A DNA stretch of 64,000 nt from an uncultured Faecalibacterium sp. (GCA_934561115.1 CAKTFS010000001.1:62001-126000); one strand, 5' to 3'. Positions 42,613 to 53,115 are shown, counted from the stretch's first letter. Translations and numbers: made by a program. Notes: a model not told the origin generated them from the letters alone.

Positions 42613-42992
42613 CCCACCAACCCCCAGATCGTCTGGAATATCTGTTCCAGCAGCGGCCACACTGCCGCCAGTACGAGACACCGCCCTGCCAGCCCGGCGC
42701 ACCATGCAAGGGCATCCGCTCCGGCTTCCTCGCAAAGGGTGCGGACATAATCCGCCAGCAACAGGATCCCCGCGCTGCGCAAAAGACAGGAAAAGGCCTG
42801 TGCATTGGTGCGCTGCCCCAGCTGCACCATTGCTTGCAGTACCCCGCGCAGCGGCTGAGCCAGACGGAGCAGCAGCCACACTGCAGCGCCCAGTGAAAGC
42901 AGCAGTGCAAACGCCGGGGAGTGCTTCTGCAGCAGAATCCCGGCAAAGGCTGCCAGCAGCAGCGCCACCAGCACCGGAACCGCCGTGCTCAC
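42609..42992 (-). CDS. spoIIIAD: Stage III sporulation protein AD
   Basis: 127 residues with three to four membrane segments; GTG start overlapping the spoIIIAC stop by 4 bp. The pattern LLRSAGILLLADYVRTLCEEAGADALA is characteristic of AD. Confidence 0.88.
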   Translation of the reverse strand: MSTAVPVLVALLLAAFAGILLQKHSPAFALLLSLGAAVWLLLRLAQPLRGVLQAMVQLGQRTNAQAFSCLLRSAGILLLADYVRTLCEEAGADALAWCAGLAGRCLVLAAVWPLLEQIFQTIWGLVG

Positions 42993-43183
42993 AGCGCAAA
43001 CAGAGACCGGATGGTGGCAAACAGGGCGCTGATCTGCTTGACCAGAATGGAGAGCACCACCACAAGTCCCGCCAGCGTGGTCATCATGGCCTGATCCTCC
43101 CGCCCGGAGCGGATGAGCAGCTGATTGAGTACTGCCACAATAATGCCGATGGCCGCAATTTTGAACACAAGTTCGATATCCAT
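42989..43183 (-). CDS. spoIIIAC: Stage III sporulation protein AC
   Basis: 64 residues with two membrane segments (about 3-20, 34-54) and the family core IGIIVAVLNQLLIRSGREDQA. Small membrane subunit of the SpoIIIA complex. Confidence 0.9.
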   Translation of the reverse strand: MDIELVFKIAAIGIIVAVLNQLLIRSGREDQAMMTTLAGLVVVLSILVKQISALFATIRSLFAL

Positions 43184-43210
43184 CCGTTTCTCCTTTGTTC
43201 CGTACAGCCT

Positions 43211-43675
43211 TTACAAAAAGAGCAGTGCCAGCATCATGCCGCCCGCCAGCCCAAGACGGTGCGGCAGACCGGCCTGCCGTTGCGCTGTGCGGCGCGCCTG
43301 TTGTAAATAGCCCTCAAACCGCGCTGTATAGTAGCCCAGCCGTTCGCATTCCTGTGCGGCCTCTGCGCGGCCAAGATTGCCAAAGCACTCTGTAAAACAG
43401 GCACGCTCCGCAGCGGAGAGCTGCTCCGGTGCGGGCAACTGCTGCAATGTACCGCCGGGGATTTGCGGCACAAGACCCTCGCGGCAAAGCTGCCGGTAAA
43501 GACTTTGCAGGTCTGCCCGGCGGTACTGGATCTCCTGCCGGATGCGTTGCAGCAGCTCGATGGTATGTTGCAACGCAGTGAGATGCAGGGCTGTTCTGGC
43601 TTGTACTGCGTCCCCCGCCAGCCAACCACACAGTGGGAGCAGAATCAGACCAAACCCGCGCAGAAGGCTGCTCAT
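43211..43675 (-). CDS. spoIIIAB: Stage III sporulation protein AB
   Basis: 154 residues with an N-terminal and a C-terminal membrane segment and a central helical part resembling a GspF-like domain (LLQRIRQEIQYRRADLQSLYRQL). The ATG at 43675 overlaps the spoIIIAA stop by 4 bp. Confidence 0.88.
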   Translation of the reverse strand: MSSLLRGFGLILLPLCGWLAGDAVQARTALHLTALQHTIELLQRIRQEIQYRRADLQSLYRQLCREGLVPQIPGGTLQQLPAPEQLSAAERACFTECFGNLGRAEAAQECERLGYYTARFEGYLQQARRTAQRQAGLPHRLGLAGGMMLALLFL

Positions 43676-44562
43676 ACGGCGCACACTTCCCGGATGCAGC
43701 CCGGGTTCTGCCGCCCGGTAAGGACGACCAGCTGCCGCAGCATTCCGCGTTGCAGTAAAGTCTGCACCTGCGGGCGGCATCGTGCCTGTGCAGCGTCCGG
43801 TGCGTGGATGCTGGCAATAAAGTCCACCCCGCTGAAAAAGCCCTGTTCCAGCGCCATCGTTTCCTCCAGACTGCCCAGCTCGTCCAGCAAGATCACCTGC
43901 GGCGCCAGCGTGCGCAGCGCCATCTGGACAGCACGGGCTTTATCCACCCCGCCGATGCGTTCCAGCGGCGGCAAAGGCAGCTCCGGCGGGAAAAGCTCGC
44001 CCCGCTCGTCCACTACTGCTACCAAACGCTGCCGCTCGGCCAGCGTCCGGGCAATGGTGCGCAGCAGGGTGGTCTTGCCGCTGCCGGGTTCTCCCACTAT
44101 CAGCAGCCCGGTAAAATGCTGCTCCAGCAGCTTGTCCAGCGCGGGCGGCAAAGGGATAATACAGCTGCGTGCAATCCGCAGGTTGAGCGAGGTGACCTTT
44201 TGCAGGGTAATGCTCTGCCCTTCCCGCTGCACAAACTGCCCCGCCACGCCCACGCGGTTACCGGCAGCGGTGGTCAAGTAGCCCTCGGCAAGCTCCCTTT
44301 CGTGGGTGTGCACCGAGCCATTGCAAAGCGTGTAGAAGATCTCCTCTATTTGCAGTGCATCCAGCCGTATTGCAACCAGTGCCGGTGGACAGCCCGGCAA
44401 TGCCAAAGCAGGGCATTGCCGCCCCTGTACGGTAAATGTGACCGCACAGCCTGTGCGCAGGCGCAGCTCCTGTATGTGCACTGCCGTTTGTGCGGGCAGC
44501 TGTGCCAGCGGCGCTGCCAACCAAGCGGGAAGGGCTTTGACGGTTCGGTAATACTCGTCCAC
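43672..44562 (-). CDS. spoIIIAA: Stage III sporulation protein AA (ATPase)
   Basis: 296 residues. Secretion-type ATPase that energises the SpoIIIA-SpoIIQ channel between mother cell and forespore. Walker A GEPGSGKTTLLRTIA near residue 158, Walker B ILLDELG, and the AAA-like Glu/His region (ASIHAPDAAQA). The GTG start has GGAAGGAG upstream. First gene of a complete AA-AH operon with overlapping starts and stops. A sigma-E-like -10 lies upstream. Confidence 0.93.
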   Translation of the reverse strand: MDEYYRTVKALPAWLAAPLAQLPAQTAVHIQELRLRTGCAVTFTVQGRQCPALALPGCPPALVAIRLDALQIEEIFYTLCNGSVHTHERELAEGYLTTAAGNRVGVAGQFVQREGQSITLQKVTSLNLRIARSCIIPLPPALDKLLEQHFTGLLIVGEPGSGKTTLLRTIARTLAERQRLVAVVDERGELFPPELPLPPLERIGGVDKARAVQMALRTLAPQVILLDELGSLEETMALEQGFFSGVDFIASIHAPDAAQARCRPQVQTLLQRGMLRQLVVLTGRQNPGCIREVCAV

Positions 44563-44597
44563 TTTGGTTTCTCCTTCCGCGAAAGCTTTGTGCTAGC

Positions 44598-44605
44598 ATT
44601 GTATG
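44598..44605 (-). promoter_or_regulatory. Sigma-E-type -10 box of the spoIIIA operon
   Basis: Minus strand CATACAAT, an exact match to the B. subtilis sigma-E -10 consensus (CATACAHT), 36 bp upstream of the spoIIIAA GTG. The -35 region (GTTCTAA, spaced 14) is a poor match. In B. subtilis this operon is sigma-E dependent, so the site is credible. Confidence 0.55.
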
Positions 44606-44640
44606 CGCTTTGTGCGTCATTAGAACCGGGAACGGGCAAA

Positions 44641-44676
44641 CAAAAAAGCCTCTGCAACAGCATCGCAGAAGCTTTT
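44641..44676 (-). terminator. ligA terminator
   Basis: The arm at 44644-44655 pairs with 44665-44676 with one mismatch, loop of 9. On the minus strand the hairpin is followed by TTTTTTG. Confidence 0.75.
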
Positions 44677-44713
44677 GAGATCTCATTTATATTTCGGCAT
44701 TCGGGGAGGTTCT

Positions 44714-46753
<2,040 letters not shown>

Positions 46754-46835
46754 CTACCTGATGCGTATCTGATGCGATTTACAGTACGCGGGTCGACCCG
46801 GGCAGAAAACATTCTGGTTCTATAAGCTCTACTTT

Positions 46836-46864
46836 AGTATACCACATCCATCAATGCTCTGCAA
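46836..46864 (-). promoter_or_regulatory. ligA promoter
   Basis: Minus strand TTGCAG (46859-46864), 17 bp, TATACT (46836-46841): the same -35 and -10 hexamers and spacing as the amidase promoter at 13536. The leader to ligA is about 100 nt. Confidence 0.65.
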
Positions 46865-47066
46865 AGCACAAAATACAAATCGTATTCCTGAAGCGTTCTC
46901 ATGAATTGAAATCGATATCAGTTTGGACTTTGCGTTGATTTTAAATCATCATTTAAAGATACTAATCGTATATTCGTCACATTTTGCGACGTTGGTACGT
47001 CTTATTTTGCAAATTCTCTTTTCAATCTTCTCAGTAACTTTTTGCCTTGTTTTTCTGCGCAGGTAC
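46865..47066. other. AT-rich gap between ligA and the SPOCS gene
   Basis: About 200 bp of low-GC DNA with no gene I can support. It contains a short inverted repeat TTTAAAT-N4-ATTTAAA (46940-46957). A frame at 46923-47300 (+) overlaps the terminator and the SPOCS gene and is not called. Confidence 0.5.
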
Positions 47067-47128
47067 GGGCAAAAAACGTCCCCTCCCCGGCGTGACAGAT
47101 CGTACCGTCCGGGAAAGGGGTGTAGTTT
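47067..47128. terminator. Hairpin terminator downstream of the SPOCS gene
   Basis: The imperfect hairpin pairs CCCCTCCCCGG-like and CCGGGAAAGGGG-like arms, with A/T runs on both outer sides (AAAAAAC on the left, GTTTTTTT on the right). It can end the SPOCS transcript leftward. Confidence 0.6.
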
Positions 47129-47158
47129 TTTTCTATCGTTTACAGTCTTACCTGCGGC

Positions 47159-48676
47159 TCAGGTGACCGGGATCAGCAGCCGCTGCGCCTGCGGCAGACA
47201 GGAAAGCTCCTCTTCCAGCTGGTTTGCTGCAAGGATCTGCGCTGGAGCCACATGGAACCGCCGTGCCACTGCAAACACCTCCTCCCCGGCCTGCGCGTAG
47301 TAGATCCGCAGCGCGATCTCGGGGTCGGTATCGGGCAGTGGGTCGCCAAGGGTGATGCTGCCTATGACCGGGCTTGTGGTGCAGCCTAAGATCGCGCCCT
47401 CTGCCCGCACGGTAATGGTAGCTTCCAGCGTACCGCCCGCACAGGTGCATTGCACGTTCTCGGTGCTCAGCCAGCATTCCGGCACAAGTGCCGTTCCCTC
47501 CGGCGGCGTAATGGGCAGTGGGACAGTGACCTCCAAGGTTTTCTCGTAGCTTTCCAGCTCACCGAGGGTATTCTCTGCAAGGGCTGTTACCACTGCTTTG
47601 GCGGCAAGCACCCAGCCCTCCCCTTTTGGGAGCGTCTGCTGGGGGCCGTAGTGCACAAAGCAGGCCCGCAGCTGTGCCCCCGCATCCGGCAGCGGGCCGG
47701 AACCTGTGGCAGTGGCAGTATCGTTCAGGGTGCAGAGCAGCTGCTCTGTGACAAGCGGCTGCGGCGTGAGCTCCGTTGCGAACCGGGTAGAAAAAGCATC
47801 CACCGCTACTTGCAGCTGGTAGCTGCGCCACGCCCGCAGATGCAGCATGACATTTGCCGTCAGCTGGGCGGCGGCGCTTTCTGCCTGCGACAGGGTAAAC
47901 CCCACCGGCTCTGCCACACATAAGCATTGGCAGTCCTCGGTGATGCCCTCCAGATCTATCACCTGCTGGAAGGGCAGCGCCGCCGCCTGACTTTGCAGGG
48001 CAGTGTCCCCTTCTGCTCGCCACGCGCACTGCACCCGCAGTTCACCCTTGACCACAGCTTTACCGGCAAGCAGCTTTACCTCCCCCACACAGGCGTTGCC
48101 GGTAATGTCCAGTACGGCAGCCGGGGGCTTTGCAAAGACCAGCTCTCCCTCCAAGGTGACCAGCTTATCCAGCACAGCCACGCTGCGTACACCCTGCAGG
48201 GTACGCAGCTGCTGCTCGATGCCACCATCCGCCAGTGCAGTAATGACCTCGGTCTTGCACTGGGTGTGCACCGTGACCACAAGCCCATAGGCACCCCGCA
48301 CCTCGATGCGGCGCGGGTCTGCCGCGCGGGTGTTGAGGTACTCTGTCTGCCCTTCCACCACAGCTGTCCATGCTGTAAATGCCAGCTCCGGCAGTTCCAG
48401 CTGCCGGGTAAAGGGCAGCTTTTGCTCGGTCTGGCACAGGCCTTTTTCTGTTTCGCTCTGGTAAAACACTGTACAGCGCAGATAGCCCTCTAAGGTAAGC
48501 CTGCCCGGCTGCAGCTGCCGCTGCAGCACCACCGGGCGGACAAAACACTTGACCAGCTTCCCCACCGGCGGCAGATCATCGGAGATGCGGATCTCGGTCT
48601 CCAGCGGAAGTTCTGCTTTTACGGTACAGCCTGCCCCGCCCTGCGGCAGCGTGTCCCGGAATATCTTCAGTTCCAT
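47159..48676 (-). CDS. SPOCS (DUF3794) repeat protein with C-terminal LysM
   Basis: 505 residues. It contains repeated beta-rich segments of the DUF3794/SPOCS type (ISDDLPPVGKLVKCFVRPVV near the start; VTLEGELVFA; repeated acidic beta blocks). It ends in a LysM domain (YYAQAGEEVFAVARRFHVAPAQILAANQLEEE). SPOCS/LysM proteins are associated with the spore coat or cortex of Clostridia. The start at 48676 is supported by GGAAAGGAG upstream; a sigma-E-type promoter precedes it. The exact function is unknown. Confidence 0.82.
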   Translation of the reverse strand: MELKIFRDTLPQGGAGCTVKAELPLETEIRISDDLPPVGKLVKCFVRPVVLQRQLQPGRLTLEGYLRCTVFYQSETEKGLCQTEQKLPFTRQLELPELAFTAWTAVVEGQTEYLNTRAADPRRIEVRGAYGLVVTVHTQCKTEVITALADGGIEQQLRTLQGVRSVAVLDKLVTLEGELVFAKPPAAVLDITGNACVGEVKLLAGKAVVKGELRVQCAWRAEGDTALQSQAAALPFQQVIDLEGITEDCQCLCVAEPVGFTLSQAESAAAQLTANVMLHLRAWRSYQLQVAVDAFSTRFATELTPQPLVTEQLLCTLNDTATATGSGPLPDAGAQLRACFVHYGPQQTLPKGEGWVLAAKAVVTALAENTLGELESYEKTLEVTVPLPITPPEGTALVPECWLSTENVQCTCAGGTLEATITVRAEGAILGCTTSPVIGSITLGDPLPDTDPEIALRIYYAQAGEEVFAVARRFHVAPAQILAANQLEEELSCLPQAQRLLIPVT

Positions 48677-48712
48677 GTGCAGTGCGCTCCTTTCCCTGTC
48701 CGTTTCCGTAAG

Positions 48713-48741
48713 AGTGTATGCGGCGGCAGGCGGCGGTATGC
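48713..48741 (-). promoter_or_regulatory. Sigma-E-type promoter of the SPOCS gene
   Basis: Minus strand GCATACC (48735-48741), 14 bp, CATACACT (48713-48720). Against the B. subtilis consensus KMATATT-N14/15-CATACAHT, the -35 matches at five of seven positions and the -10 at all eight. The -10 is 36 bp upstream of the ATG, the same distance as at spoIIIAA. Confidence 0.65.
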
Positions 48742-48748
48742 CGACAGT

Positions 48749-48790
48749 AAAAGGCCGGTGTGCAGCAGCTTTGCCACACACCGGCCTTTT
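48749..48790. terminator. Terminator between spoVM and the SPOCS gene
   Basis: A 14-bp perfect stem: 48749-48762 pairs with 48777-48790, loop of 14. On the minus strand it lies 6 bp after the spoVM stop and its arm ends with TTTT. Confidence 0.75.
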
Positions 48791-48796
48791 ATGGAT

Positions 48797-48877
48797 TCAG
48801 TTTTCTTTGCGGATGCCGAACAGCTTGCGCAGAATGCCGCACAGCGCTTTCGGGCTGCGAATGACCACTACCTGCAT
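48797..48877 (-). CDS. spoVM: Stage V sporulation protein M (SpoVM)
   Basis: A 26-codon gene, MQVVVIRSPKALCG... with Ile6, Pro9, Lys10, Leu12, Gly14, Ile15, Arg17 and Gly21. All of these equal residues at the same positions of the 26-residue B. subtilis SpoVM as I remember it (about 9 of 26 identical, same length). SpoVM is the amphipathic helix that marks the forespore membrane and recruits the coat ATPase SpoIVA; Pro9 is essential for curvature sensing there. Its place directly after thiN equals the B. subtilis order (rsgA, rpe, thiN, spoVM). A Gly-rich AAAGGCGGGGTGGAG site precedes the ATG, and a TATAAT-like box lies about 30 bp upstream. Confidence 0.85.
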   Translation of the reverse strand: MQVVVIRSPKALCGILRKLFGIRKEN

Positions 48878-48947
48878 CTCCACCCCGCCTTTCGCTCATG
48901 TTTACCCCATTATAGCGTCTGACGGGCAAAAATGTTCCGGGAAGGGT

Positions 48948-49583
48948 TCAATCTGCGACGGTCTCCACCACCACCAGTGCGCCCTGCCGGGTGCTGATGG
49001 TGATGCAGTCTGAGCCTTCGGCGTACTCGTTGCTCACGCCCAGCGGATAGCCTGCTGTGAGCACGGCATCCTCCAGCTCGTAGAAGGAGCCTTTTTCATA
49101 CACGCCCTCGGCGCGCCCCTCCATGGGGAAAGCCGAGAAGTAGAAGAACTCCTCTTTGGGATAGCGGCGGCTCTCGCCCGGCAGCACAAAAGTGATGCGG
49201 GAGCGCTCGTCCTGCAGGGCGGCGCGGATGCCGCGCTGCTCCAGTCCAAGGCCGGTACACAGGTTTGCAAGGGTATGCTCCACCCGCTTGCCGCCCAGTG
49301 CACCCAGCAAAAGCACCTCGTCAAAGCCCTTTTGCGCAGCAAGCTTTGCGGCATACTCGGTATCGGTGTCGTCCTTGACGTGGGGCAGCACTACGATATC
49401 GTCCGTATCCTGCTGCGGACAGGGAGCGGAATCAAAATCGCCTACAATGATATCCGGCTTGCAGCCCAGCCGCGCGCAGTTGCGGTAGCCTGCATCACAG
49501 GCAATGATGAAATCATCGCTGCGCAGCAGGCGTCTGAGCTCCGGCTGCACCGGGCAGGCGGAAAGGATCACACAACGGGACAT
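48948..49583 (-). CDS. thiN: Thiamine diphosphokinase
   Basis: 211 residues. CDAGYRNCARLGCKPDIIVGDFDSA is the ThiN/TPK signature; later KDDTDTEYAAKLA and LGGKRVEHTLANL. Transfers pyrophosphate from ATP to thiamine, giving ThDP, the cofactor of Dxs. In B. subtilis rpe lies between rsgA and thiN; here it is absent (18 bp gap). Confidence 0.92.
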   Translation of the reverse strand: MSRCVILSACPVQPELRRLLRSDDFIIACDAGYRNCARLGCKPDIIVGDFDSAPCPQQDTDDIVVLPHVKDDTDTEYAAKLAAQKGFDEVLLLGALGGKRVEHTLANLCTGLGLEQRGIRAALQDERSRITFVLPGESRRYPKEEFFYFSAFPMEGRAEGVYEKGSFYELEDAVLTAGYPLGVSNEYAEGSDCITISTRQGALVVVETVAD

Positions 49584-49601
49584 CTCATTCTTCCTTCCGT
49601 T

Positions 49602-50480
49602 TTACACTTTCGGGCGCTGCCAGTCCTTGACATCCTTTACTTCGTCATACATGGCGCAGTAGCTGTCGTACCGGGTCTGGGAAAGCTTGCCCTCTGCCAG
49701 TGCCGCCCGCACCGCACAGCCTTTTTCGCTGCGGTGGGAGCAGCCGGTAAACTGGCACTGGCCCAGATAAGGCCCGAACTCCGGGAAGGCGTGCTCCAGA
49801 TTCTCCTTGGGGATGAACCCGGCGCGATTGGCTTCCAGGCTGGCAAAGCCCGGGGTATCGGCAATGCGTCCGCCGTAGGCTTCAAAGATGGTCACCTCGC
49901 GGGTGGTGTGGCGGCCGCGCCCCAGCTTCTGGCTGATGGCGCTGGTCTCGCGGGCAGCGTCCGGCAGCAACGCGTTCAGCAGGGTGGATTTACCCACGCC
50001 GGAGTTGCCGCAAAAGGCGCACAGCCTGCCGTTGATCCACTGCTTTACTTCGTCCAGCCCGGCACCGCTTTCGTAGTCGATGCGGATAAACGGCAGGGTG
50101 GACTTTGCGTAGGCGTTTGCCAGAAAATCCGCCTCGGCAAGGTCGCTTTTGGTGCACACCACCACCGGCTGTACGCCCTTATCCACCGCAATGGCGGAAA
50201 GCTTATCCAGCACCAAGGTGCTGGGGGTGGGCTGGGTGGTGCTTGCCACAAGGAACAGCACATCCAGATTTGCTACCGGCGGGCGCACAAAAACGTTTTT
50301 GCGGGGCGCGATCTGCGCAATGACGGCTGCGCCGTTCTCGGTTTCCAGCGTCACCTCATCCCCTGCCACGGGGGTGATCTTCTGCTTGCGGAAGATGCCG
50401 CGGGGTTTGCACTCCACGATGCCGTCCGGCGTTTTTACATAGTAAAAGCCGCCGATGCCTTTTACGATATAACCGTTCAT
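49602..50480 (-). CDS. rsgA: Ribosome small subunit GTPase RsgA
   Basis: 292 residues: N-terminal OB fold, circularly permuted GTPase (TKSD before GNSGVGKSTLLN, then DTPGF), and a C-terminal zinc site (CQFTGCSHRSEKGCAV). Assists late 30S assembly. The ATG at 50480 is chosen since GGAGG lies 6 bp upstream; the first in-frame ATG touches the ribosome site. 12 bp after prkC. Confidence 0.95.
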   Translation of the reverse strand: MNGYIVKGIGGFYYVKTPDGIVECKPRGIFRKQKITPVAGDEVTLETENGAAVIAQIAPRKNVFVRPPVANLDVLFLVASTTQPTPSTLVLDKLSAIAVDKGVQPVVVCTKSDLAEADFLANAYAKSTLPFIRIDYESGAGLDEVKQWINGRLCAFCGNSGVGKSTLLNALLPDAARETSAISQKLGRGRHTTREVTIFEAYGGRIADTPGFASLEANRAGFIPKENLEHAFPEFGPYLGQCQFTGCSHRSEKGCAVRAALAEGKLSQTRYDSYCAMYDEVKDVKDWQRPKV

Positions 50481-50492
50481 GCACATCCTCCG

Positions 50493-52373
50493 TCAGCCCA
50501 GCAGCGAGGACCACCAGTCCAGAATACCGCCGCCGGTGGAACTGCTGGAGCCCGGCTCGCCGCTGCCGCCGGTGCTCTCGCCGCCGGTAGAGCCTTCGCC
50601 AGTGGTGCCGGAAGTGCCATCACTGCCCGGCTGCTCCGGTTCCTGCACCGGTGCAGCGCCTGCGCTGACCACAACGTTTACGCGGCTGTTCAGCTTCGCG
50701 GTAGTACCTGCCGCCGGATTCTGACTGAGCACCGTACCTGCGGGCTGGTCGCTGTATTCCTCGCTCTGGCTGCCAAGGCCCAGATGGTTCTGTACCAGCA
50801 GGGTGCGGGCATCATCCACGCTCATGCCGGTAAGCGAGGGCACCTTGGTGGTAGTGGCTACCTGCGGACGGCTGATATAGATAATGACCGTGGAGCCAGC
50901 TGCCACCTGCGTACCGGCGGCGGGGTCGGTGCGGATGACCGCGCCGGAGGCCACCGAGGTATCCACAGCCTGCGTGACCAGCACCGAAACGCCCAGTGCC
51001 TTGAGCTGCTGCTCCGCATCGGACTGCACATAGTTGGTCAGGTCCGGCACAGTGACATACTGGGTACCCAGACTGACGGTCAAGGTCACGCTCTGACCCT
51101 CGCGGACGGTACGGCCGGACACCGGCGACTGCTTATAGATATAACCGGCTGCATAGTTGCTGTTATACTCTTCTGCCCACTCGGGAGAGATCTGGCCGGA
51201 TGCGATCTGATCCGTAGCCATGGCCTGCTCCTTGGTCATGCCAATATAGTCTCCAAGGGTGACATCGGCCTTGTTGTTCATCAGGTTGGAGGAGTCGTTC
51301 AGGATCATCCAGCACAGTGCCATGCAGGCCAGTGCAAAGGCAATGGTGATGCCGAACAAGGCAGGCAAAAAGACAGTGCGGCGCTTTTTACCCGGCTTGC
51401 TTTTGCCGTTTTTGCGGGGGGCGGGCTGTTCGTTCTGACGGATCGCGCGGTTCTGGTTCATGGTACGTTTCACCACCTTTTCGGGTGCTTCTTCTGTAAT
51501 ATACTGATATTCAAACAGCACGGAGGGGTTCTGCACATAGGTATCCAGTGCTTCCAGCATCGCCCGTGCCGAGGGGTAGCGGTTCTGGGGGAGCTTTGCC
51601 ATGGCCTTTTCGGTGATTTCCACCAATGCATAGGGCACCTCCGGTGCCAGCTCGTGCAGCGAGCGGGGCTCGTCCGAGATCTGCTTGATGGCAACCTCTA
51701 CCACGTCGTCGGCATCAAAGGGCAGATGTCCGGAAAGCATCTCGTACATCATAACACCTACCGAGTAGATGTCGCTGGTGCGGTCGGTCTCGTCCCCTTT
51801 TGCCTGCTCCGGACTGATATAATGCACACTGCCCATCGCCTTGCCGGCCAGCATCTGGTTATCTGCCCGGGAAATGCGGGCGATGCCGAAGTCCATCATG
51901 CGCAGCTGGCCGTTATCCAGCAGCATAATATTCTGGGGCTTGATATCCCGGTGCACGATGCCGTTGGCGTGGGCGTGCTCCAGCGCTTTAAGGATCTGGG
52001 AGATAAAGTGCACGGTCTCCCGGCTGGAAAGCTTGCCGCCACGCTCGTTGAGGTACTCCCGCAAGGTCATTCCATCCACATACTCCATAACGATATATTG
52101 CAGATGATCGTTGACCGAAACATCGTACACCTTGACGATGTTGGGGTGGTTCAGCAGCGAGATGGCCTTGGATTCGTTTTTAAAGCGGCGCACAAGATCC
52201 GGGTCGTGCATATACTCCTGCCGCAGCACCTTGACAGCCACCACAGTCCCGGCGGGCACGGGGCCGTTCTGTCCCCGCATGACCGCCTTATACACATTGG
52301 CCATGCCGCCGGAGCCGATCAGCTCCTGCACCTCGTACAGGCCGTCCAGTCTTTTACCGATCAGGTTATCCAT
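50493..52373 (-). CDS. prkC: PASTA-domain Ser/Thr kinase (PrkC/Stk1)
   Basis: 626 residues. N-terminal kinase with IGSGGMANVY, AVKVL Lys, HRDIKPQN and DFGIAR; a juxtamembrane basic stretch; one membrane segment (about 343-366); three PASTA repeats that bind muropeptides; and a C-terminal Gly/Ser/Thr-rich tail of about 35 residues. Senses cell wall state and, in Bacillus, germination signals. Overlaps the phosphatase gene by 8 bp. Confidence 0.96.
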   Translation of the reverse strand: MDNLIGKRLDGLYEVQELIGSGGMANVYKAVMRGQNGPVPAGTVVAVKVLRQEYMHDPDLVRRFKNESKAISLLNHPNIVKVYDVSVNDHLQYIVMEYVDGMTLREYLNERGGKLSSRETVHFISQILKALEHAHANGIVHRDIKPQNIMLLDNGQLRMMDFGIARISRADNQMLAGKAMGSVHYISPEQAKGDETDRTSDIYSVGVMMYEMLSGHLPFDADDVVEVAIKQISDEPRSLHELAPEVPYALVEITEKAMAKLPQNRYPSARAMLEALDTYVQNPSVLFEYQYITEEAPEKVVKRTMNQNRAIRQNEQPAPRKNGKSKPGKKRRTVFLPALFGITIAFALACMALCWMILNDSSNLMNNKADVTLGDYIGMTKEQAMATDQIASGQISPEWAEEYNSNYAAGYIYKQSPVSGRTVREGQSVTLTVSLGTQYVTVPDLTNYVQSDAEQQLKALGVSVLVTQAVDTSVASGAVIRTDPAAGTQVAAGSTVIIYISRPQVATTTKVPSLTGMSVDDARTLLVQNHLGLGSQSEEYSDQPAGTVLSQNPAAGTTAKLNSRVNVVVSAGAAPVQEPEQPGSDGTSGTTGEGSTGGESTGGSGEPGSSSSTGGGILDWWSSLLG

Positions 52374-53115
52374 GGCGCACCTCCATCGGCTCTACCCCCA
52401 CCAGCAGGGCGGTGATATTGTCCGGGCCGCCGTTTTCGTTGGCGGTGCGGATCAGAACATCCGGCAAATCGTAAAAAGACCCGCTGCGCAGCAGCTGCTC
52501 CAGCTGCTCTGTGGGCACGGCATTGGTCAGACCGTCCGTGCACAGCAGCAGAACATCCCCTGCCTGCAGCGCTACGGTGGTGAACTCCGGCTCCAGCCGG
52601 TAATCCACGCCCAGCGCCCGGGTGATGATGTTTTTCTGCGGGTGATGCTCTGCCTGCTCCTGCGTAATGGTGCCGCAGTCCACCAGCTCCTGCACATAGG
52701 AGTGGTCGTGGGTCAGCTGCACCAGCTTACCGTCCCGGTAGAGATAGGCGCGGGAATCTCCCGCATGGCTCAGGTAGGCCTTGCCGCCGCGCACCAGAGC
52801 GCAGACGGCGGTGGTGCCCATACCGGCCAGAGACTCCTCCCGCAGCGCCTTCTGGAACACATAGCGATTGGCGCTGAGCAACGCCTTTTTTAAAAAGGTC
52901 TCCTCTTCGCCGGGAATGCACTGGCTGTACTGCTCCTGAAAGCAGCGCTCGATGACGCTGCACGCACACTGCGAGGCTTCCCGCCCGCCGCGTGCGCCGC
53001 CCATGCCATCGCATACCAGCGCCCATGCTGCATCGCCGGGCAGCTCCCCGGCACGGTAATCATCCTGATTGTCCTGCCGGACGCGTCCTACATCCGTTTT
53101 TCCTGCAAGTTTCAT
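52366..53115 (-). CDS. prpC: PP2C-type Ser/Thr phosphatase (PrpC/Stp1)
   Basis: 249 residues. PP2C motifs: NQDDY, CDGMGGARGG, SHAGDSRAYLY, LLCTDGLTN, GGPDNITALL, with metal-binding Asp residues. Reverses PrkC phosphorylation. Confidence 0.95.
   Translation of the reverse strand: MKLAGKTDVGRVRQDNQDDYRAGELPGDAAWALVCDGMGGARGGREASQCACSVIERCFQEQYSQCIPGEEETFLKKALLSANRYVFQKALREESLAGMGTTAVCALVRGGKAYLSHAGDSRAYLYRDGKLVQLTHDHSYVQELVDCGTITQEQAEHHPQKNIITRALGVDYRLEPEFTTVALQAGDVLLLCTDGLTNAVPTEQLEQLLRSGSFYDLPDVLIRTANENGGPDNITALLVGVEPMEVRHG

Noticed and set aside
48749..48790. Attenuator controlling the SPOCS gene
   Set aside because: A separate sigma-E-like promoter lies downstream of the hairpin, so the hairpin is better read as the spoVM terminator.
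49275..52415. 1046-codon open frame on the plus strand
   Set aside because: Antisense shadow of thiN, rsgA and prkC; no start signal and no recognisable domain.
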